Source: Candidatus Woesearchaeota archaeon (GTDB taxonomy: Archaea > Nanobdellota > Nanobdellia > Woesearchaeales > JABIAG01). Taken from it: 7,619 bases of DNA. Under the pieces are notes generated by a model. The model had not been told where the DNA came from, made no database searches, and saw nothing but the letters and a program-made list of their open reading frames with translations. Below, one piece after another: positions 5,529 through 7,619 of this stretch. The translations under genes were made by a program, and so were the position numbers. Each line of letters begins with the position of its first letter. The first letter of the stretch is position 1. The DNA lies in assembly GCA_019323235.1 (NCBI GenBank), contig JAHWHN010000048.1, positions 1-7,619 of the forward strand. The letters run 5' to 3'.

Positions 5529-5570
5529 TCCCATTTTTTCTAAAAAATTAAGATTTCATCCCATTTTTTC
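5529..5570. repeat. Exact 12-bp direct repeats, 30 bp apart
   Basis: TCCCATTTTTTC occurs at 5529-5540 and again at 5559-5570. The 30-bp period is close to three helical turns, so a protein would meet both copies on the same face. They sit between the leftward Lrp promoter and the rightward promoter of the 5653 gene, upstream of both TATA-like boxes. Lrp/AsnC proteins often bind phased sites near their own gene, which makes this regulator the first candidate. Confidence 0.55.
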
Positions 5571-5598
5571 GTAAATAAGTATAAATACCTCTCTTACG
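5570..5598 (+). promoter_or_regulatory. TATA box of the 5653 gene inside an inverted repeat
   Basis: TATAAATA at 5580-5587 is the clearest TATA box in the window, with purine-rich AAATAAG just upstream as a possible BRE. Transcription would begin near 5608-5612. It is flanked by CGTAA (5570-5574) and TTACG (5594-5598), a 5-bp inverted repeat, so a dimer bound there would cover the box. The inverted repeat is short and could be chance. Confidence 0.5.
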
Positions 5599-5638
5599 TT
5601 TCTACATTTGTTATTAATTTGGCAATAAAGTCAAATTT

Positions 5639-5645
5639 AGGAGGT
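5639..5645 (+). promoter_or_regulatory. Strong Shine-Dalgarno for the 5653 gene
   Basis: AGGAGGT lies 7 bases before the ATG at 5653. It is the strongest ribosome binding site in the window and supports this short frame as a real, well-translated gene. Confidence 0.75.
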
Positions 5646-5652
5646 AACAAAA

Positions 5653-5841
5653 ATGTTAGAAGAAAATTTATGGGCAGACCATAAAATAAAAAACAGAACA
5701 AATTATGAGAAAAGACAAAGAAGTAGGGAAAGAGAGATGGAAAAGAATAGATTTAGAGAACTAAATATGTATGAAAGTTTTAATGAATACATAGTTCCGA
5801 ATTTAAACATACATAATCCAATCTCTTATGAAGTAGCATGA
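5653..5841 (+). CDS. Small charged protein of unknown function
   Basis: This 62-residue protein follows a strong Shine-Dalgarno and a clear TATA box, so it is probably real and expressed. Residues of about 10-40 are very rich in Arg, Lys and Glu (NYEKRQRSREREMEKNRF) and likely helical. The tail (about 45-62) is neutral and more hydrophobic, with YIVPNLNIHNPISYEV. There is no signal peptide, membrane segment or cysteine motif. I do not recognise a family. It is the first gene of a pair with the one 7 bases downstream, and lies divergent to the Lrp regulator, which may control it. Confidence 0.7.
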   Translation: MLEENLWADHKIKNRTNYEKRQRSREREMEKNRFRELNMYESFNEYIVPNLNIHNPISYEVA

Positions 5842-5848
5842 GGTAAAA

Positions 5849-6229
5849 ATGGCTTATAATGATTGGGAATATGAATGTGATTGTGAAAGTAGAAATATCA
5901 GTAACAGATATGCACCATCTGAAACTCCGTTTATGGATTTAGTTTTCATATTAACTCTTTCTACTTTTGCAGTATTTGGTGCGATTGAGGATAAGCTTAG
6001 TCGTCGTGAATATACGGATTATCAACTTGAGCAAATGGAACAAAAAAGACTTGAAAAAAGAGTAGATGTAGTTCTTAGGGATAAATACTCTCCTGAAGAA
6101 TTAATCAAAATTAAAAATGAATATTTGACTCATAAAATTGCAATGATGGAATCAAATTATCGTTGGGCAAAAGACTTAACTTTCAAGGATTGGTTTTTGG
6201 AAAACTATTACAAGGAAGATAAAAAATGA
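5849..6229 (+). CDS. Unknown protein with one probable membrane segment
   Basis: This 126-residue protein begins 7 bases after the preceding stop, with GAGGT (5840-5844) as its ribosome site. A short acidic N-terminus with YECDCES (Cys10, Cys12) is followed by one hydrophobic stretch, about residues 28-46 (FMDLVFILTLSTFAVFGAI), which fits a single transmembrane helix. The remaining 80 residues are charged and helical, possibly a coiled coil (YQLEQMEQKRLEKRVDVV), ending with an aromatic Trp/Tyr/Lys tail. The layout suggests a membrane-anchored protein with a cytoplasmic helical domain; topology is uncertain. I know no family for it. It may act with the small charged protein encoded just upstream. 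Confidence 0.75.
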   Translation: MAYNDWEYECDCESRNISNRYAPSETPFMDLVFILTLSTFAVFGAIEDKLSRREYTDYQLEQMEQKRLEKRVDVVLRDKYSPEELIKIKNEYLTHKIAMMESNYRWAKDLTFKDWFLENYYKEDKK

Positions 6230-6297
6230 AACTAATGAATAATTTCAAAAAATACAATAGAATTGTATTCAGTGTAATATTGGGGCGTTATAATTAA
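6226..6297 (+). CDS. Possible 23-residue ORF overlapping the preceding stop
   Basis: An ATG at 6226 overlaps the stop of the preceding gene in ATGA and reads MKLMNNFKKYNRIVFSVILG plus three more residues to TAA. It is basic at the start and hydrophobic after that. The overlap is of the kind used for coupled translation, but the length is so short that chance is a real alternative, and part of it forms a DNA hairpin. Confidence 0.2.
   Translation: MKLMNNFKKYNRIVFSVILGRYN
6251..6269 (+). repeat. Perfect 8-bp inverted repeat
   Basis: AATACAAT (6251-6258) and ATTGTATT (6262-6269) form a perfect stem with a 3-base loop just downstream of the small-gene pair. There is no T-run after it, so it is a weak case for a terminator. 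It could be an RNA 3'-end structure or an operator. Confidence 0.4.
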
Positions 6298-6311
6298 AGG
6301 CTCCTTGCCTT
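6297..6311 (+). repeat. Short GC-containing hairpin
   Basis: AAGGC (6297-6301) and GCCTT (6307-6311) flank a TCCTT loop, in a gap that is otherwise almost all A and T. It lies about 15 bp ahead of the TATA-like element of the next gene. It is a short stem and may be chance. Confidence 0.3.
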
Positions 6312-6324
6312 CATAAAAGAAACA

Positions 6325-6339
6325 TTTAATATATTAATT
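6325..6339 (+). promoter_or_regulatory. TATA-like element for the 2H phosphoesterase gene
   Basis: TTTAATATATTAATT is centred about 25 bp before the ATG at 6357. With no Shine-Dalgarno in between, this spacing predicts transcription starting at or next to the ATG, giving a leaderless mRNA. TTTAAAT at about 6343-6349 is a competing TATA-like match but lies too close to the start. Confidence 0.45.
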
Positions 6340-6356
6340 AGTTTTTAAATAAATTT

Positions 6357-6905
6357 ATGAGGTATATTATTAATTGTAGATTAAAAGGACCTGTTGAAAG
6401 ATATCAAAAGAGATTAGTTAATGAAATTGCAGATAAATTTAACTTAACATTAACAAAAGAAGAAAATCTTGATACACACTTTACTTTAAAATATTCTTTT
6501 GAAACTAATAATATTGAGGAAATAGAAAAACTTTGTAAAAACTTTTGTGAAAAAAATAAAAAAAGTAAAGTTAAAGTTGGGACTTTTAGTGGTTTTAAAC
6601 CTCATGTAATATTTATCAATGTAAACTTATCAAAAGAAGCAAAAGATATTTTTTCAAAATTTATTAAAGAATTAAAAAAAATAAAATGGATGGAATGGGA
6701 TCAATATGATGCTGAAAATTTACATTTTCACTCAACAATTGCTGAGAATTGTAATGACAAGTATCAAAAAGTAATGAATTTTTTAGAAAATAAAGAACAA
6801 ATTTTCGAATGTTTTTTTGATAACATAACAATTTTAAAATTAGTTTCTGGTAATTCCAGTTTCGGAAAATGGAAGAAACATAAAACCTTTTTATTTCAAT
6901 CTTAA
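6357..6905 (+). CDS. 2H phosphoesterase of the 2'-5' RNA ligase/LigT type
   Basis: This 182-residue protein carries the two His-x-Thr motifs of the 2H superfamily: HFTLKY (His41, Thr43) and HFHSTIA (His125, Thr127). The length and motif spacing fit the 2'-5' RNA ligase / RNA 2',3'-cyclic phosphodiesterase group (ThpR/LigT). Members open 2',3'-cyclic phosphates or process RNA ends, with both histidines in the active site. The residues between (about 49-110) include a Lys-rich stretch and a PHVIFINV strand. It is divergent from classical ThpR, so the exact substrate (tRNA end, cyclic nucleotide, other) is open. There is no Shine-Dalgarno; translation is probably leaderless. Its stop overlaps the convergent methyltransferase gene by 15 bases. 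Confidence 0.88.
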   Translation: MRYIINCRLKGPVERYQKRLVNEIADKFNLTLTKEENLDTHFTLKYSFETNNIEEIEKLCKNFCEKNKKSKVKVGTFSGFKPHVIFINVNLSKEAKDIFSKFIKELKKIKWMEWDQYDAENLHFHSTIAENCNDKYQKVMNFLENKEQIFECFFDNITILKLVSGNSSFGKWKKHKTFLFQS

Positions 6906-7421
6906 CTCATACAAGAATATATCTTCAAAGAACACATGAACTTTATCAACTAATTTATATTTATAACCTTCTCTATCCATAATCTCTTTTATTTTATCAG
7001 GTTTAGAATGTGAGGTAAATATTATTAATATCTTTCCTTTATCATTCAAATAATTGTTAGCATTTAATAAAAACTTCTCAATTACTTCATAACCTTCTTT
7101 ACCACCATATAAAGCAATATCTTCAATACCTTCATCTTTTGGTAAATAGGGAGCGTTAAAAGTAATTAAATCAAATTTCCATTCTACTTTATCAAACAAA
7201 TCAGAAACAATAAATTTACATCCCTCAATATTTTCTTGACAAAATTCTATTGCCTTAGTATTAAGATCAACACCAACAACAGTATCACAATGTTTTAATA
7301 ACTCTTGAACTATAATTCCTGAACCAGTACCAACATCTAAAGCAGATTTAAAAGAATAGTCTTTAATATGATCTCTTAATAAAAAAGAATCCTCGGCTGG
7401 TTCATAAATAGATTCATGCAT
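6891..7421 (-). CDS. HemK/Mtq2-like SAM-dependent methyltransferase
   Basis: This 176-residue class I methyltransferase opens with YEPAEDSFLL (6-15), the N-terminal hallmark of the HemK2/Mtq2 branch. The SAM-binding motif DVGTGSG follows at 29-35, the acidic motif GVDLN at 50-54, SDLF at 73-76, and the catalytic motif as FNAPYLP (88-94). Related archaeal and eukaryotic enzymes methylate the glutamine of the GGQ motif in the release factor, so that is the likely job. The canonical tetrapeptide is NPPY; here the second position is Ala, while the Asn, Pro and Tyr are kept. The C-terminal half completes the Rossmann sheet (GKILIIFTSHS). It starts within the last codons of the upstream winged-helix gene, with no separate ribosome site, so translation is probably coupled. 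Confidence 0.9.
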   Translation of the reverse strand: MHESIYEPAEDSFLLRDHIKDYSFKSALDVGTGSGIIVQELLKHCDTVVGVDLNTKAIEFCQENIEGCKFIVSDLFDKVEWKFDLITFNAPYLPKDEGIEDIALYGGKEGYEVIEKFLLNANNYLNDKGKILIIFTSHSKPDKIKEIMDREGYKYKLVDKVHVFFEDIFLYELRLK

Positions 7422-7617
7422 TTTTATACTCGTCAGTTATTTTTTTAGCGTATTCTTTAACTCTGGATTTAATTGAATCCAAATAATACTTTTCAATTTT
7501 TTCTGCAAAAATTTCTGATAAGTTCATATTCTCATTAATTCTATAATTATTAGCAACCTTCTCAACAATAAATAAATCTCTTAATCTTAATAATTGACGA
7601 CGAACATTAGAAGAAGC
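7414..7617 (-). CDS. 3' end of a probable winged-helix regulator, cut off by the window
   Basis: On the minus strand a frame enters from the right edge and runs for 67 residues to TGA at 7414-7416. It begins SSNVRRQLLRLRDLFIVEKV, then NNYRINENMNLSEIF, then a long helix IEKYYLDSIKSRVKEYAKKI. The first part looks like a recognition helix followed by the beta-hairpin wing of a winged-helix DNA-binding domain, and the rest like a dimerisation helix. The N-terminus is outside the window, so family assignment is tentative. It overlaps the methyltransferase start by 8 bases, placing both in one leftward operon. Confidence 0.6.
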   Translation of the reverse strand, partial: ASSNVRRQLLRLRDLFIVEKVANNYRINENMNLSEIFAEKIEKYYLDSIKSRVKEYAKKITDEYKNA

Positions 7618-7619
7618 TA

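Noticed and set aside
5529..5570. MraZ box, because the complement of the repeats contains TGGGA
   Set aside because: MraZ boxes are several TGGG units spaced by about 5 bases. Here there are only two units 30 bp apart, far from the MraZ-like gene and next to an Lrp gene.
1..7619. CRISPR arrays, insertion sequences, attachment sites, replication origin
   Set aside because: No regularly spaced repeat array, transposase-like protein, terminal inverted repeats or origin-type repeat cluster can be seen in the window.

Overview
The window is a very AT-rich, gene-dense stretch that looks like an archaeal chromosome, most likely from a small-genome lineage such as a DPANN-type archaeon. The lineage call is an inference. 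It rests on a COG2112-type archaeal protein kinase, an Lrp/AsnC regulator, a YEPAED-type HemK/Mtq2-like methyltransferase, a 2H phosphoesterase, TATA-like boxes placed so that some transcripts would be leaderless, and a T-tract terminator. Genes overlap by a few bases throughout. Internal genes in operons have Shine-Dalgarno sites, while several first genes have none.

Layout. Bases 3-455 (+) are the 3' part of a gene cut by the window edge. It meets tail to tail with 448-837 (-), a double-SpoVT/AbrB protein resembling MraZ. A 260-base divergent intergenic region (838-1097) follows, with promoter-like elements and tandem TTCGAA palindromes. Next is a plus-strand operon (1098-4394): a TrpD/nucleoside-phosphorylase-fold phosphoribosyltransferase homologue, a HAD phosphatase of the 5'-nucleotidase type, an IU-type nucleoside hydrolase, and a small unknown protein. 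The first and last of these cistrons each appear to be broken by a single extra base (+1 frameshift), with a plausible start codon upstream and protein-like sequence downstream. A double T tract just after the last stop is a likely terminator.

On the minus strand, 5475 to 4391 holds an Lrp/AsnC regulator followed by the COG2112 kinase, with a stable hairpin between them. The divergent region 5476-5652 carries two exact 12-bp repeats 30 bp apart between opposing promoters. Two unknown small proteins (5653-6229) follow on the plus strand, then a small gap with hairpins, then a 2H-type RNA ligase/cyclic phosphodiesterase (6357-6905). That gene converges on a HemK/Mtq2-like methyltransferase (7421-6891), which overlaps the 3' end of a probable winged-helix protein running off the window (7414-7617).

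How the genes may work together. The plus-strand operon reads as a nucleotide dephosphorylation, nucleoside hydrolysis and base phosphoribosyl-transfer module. The TrpD homologue lacks the anthranilate-pocket sequence expected of tryptophan enzymes and sits with nucleotide enzymes instead of trp genes, so it is the most interesting candidate here for an undescribed activity.
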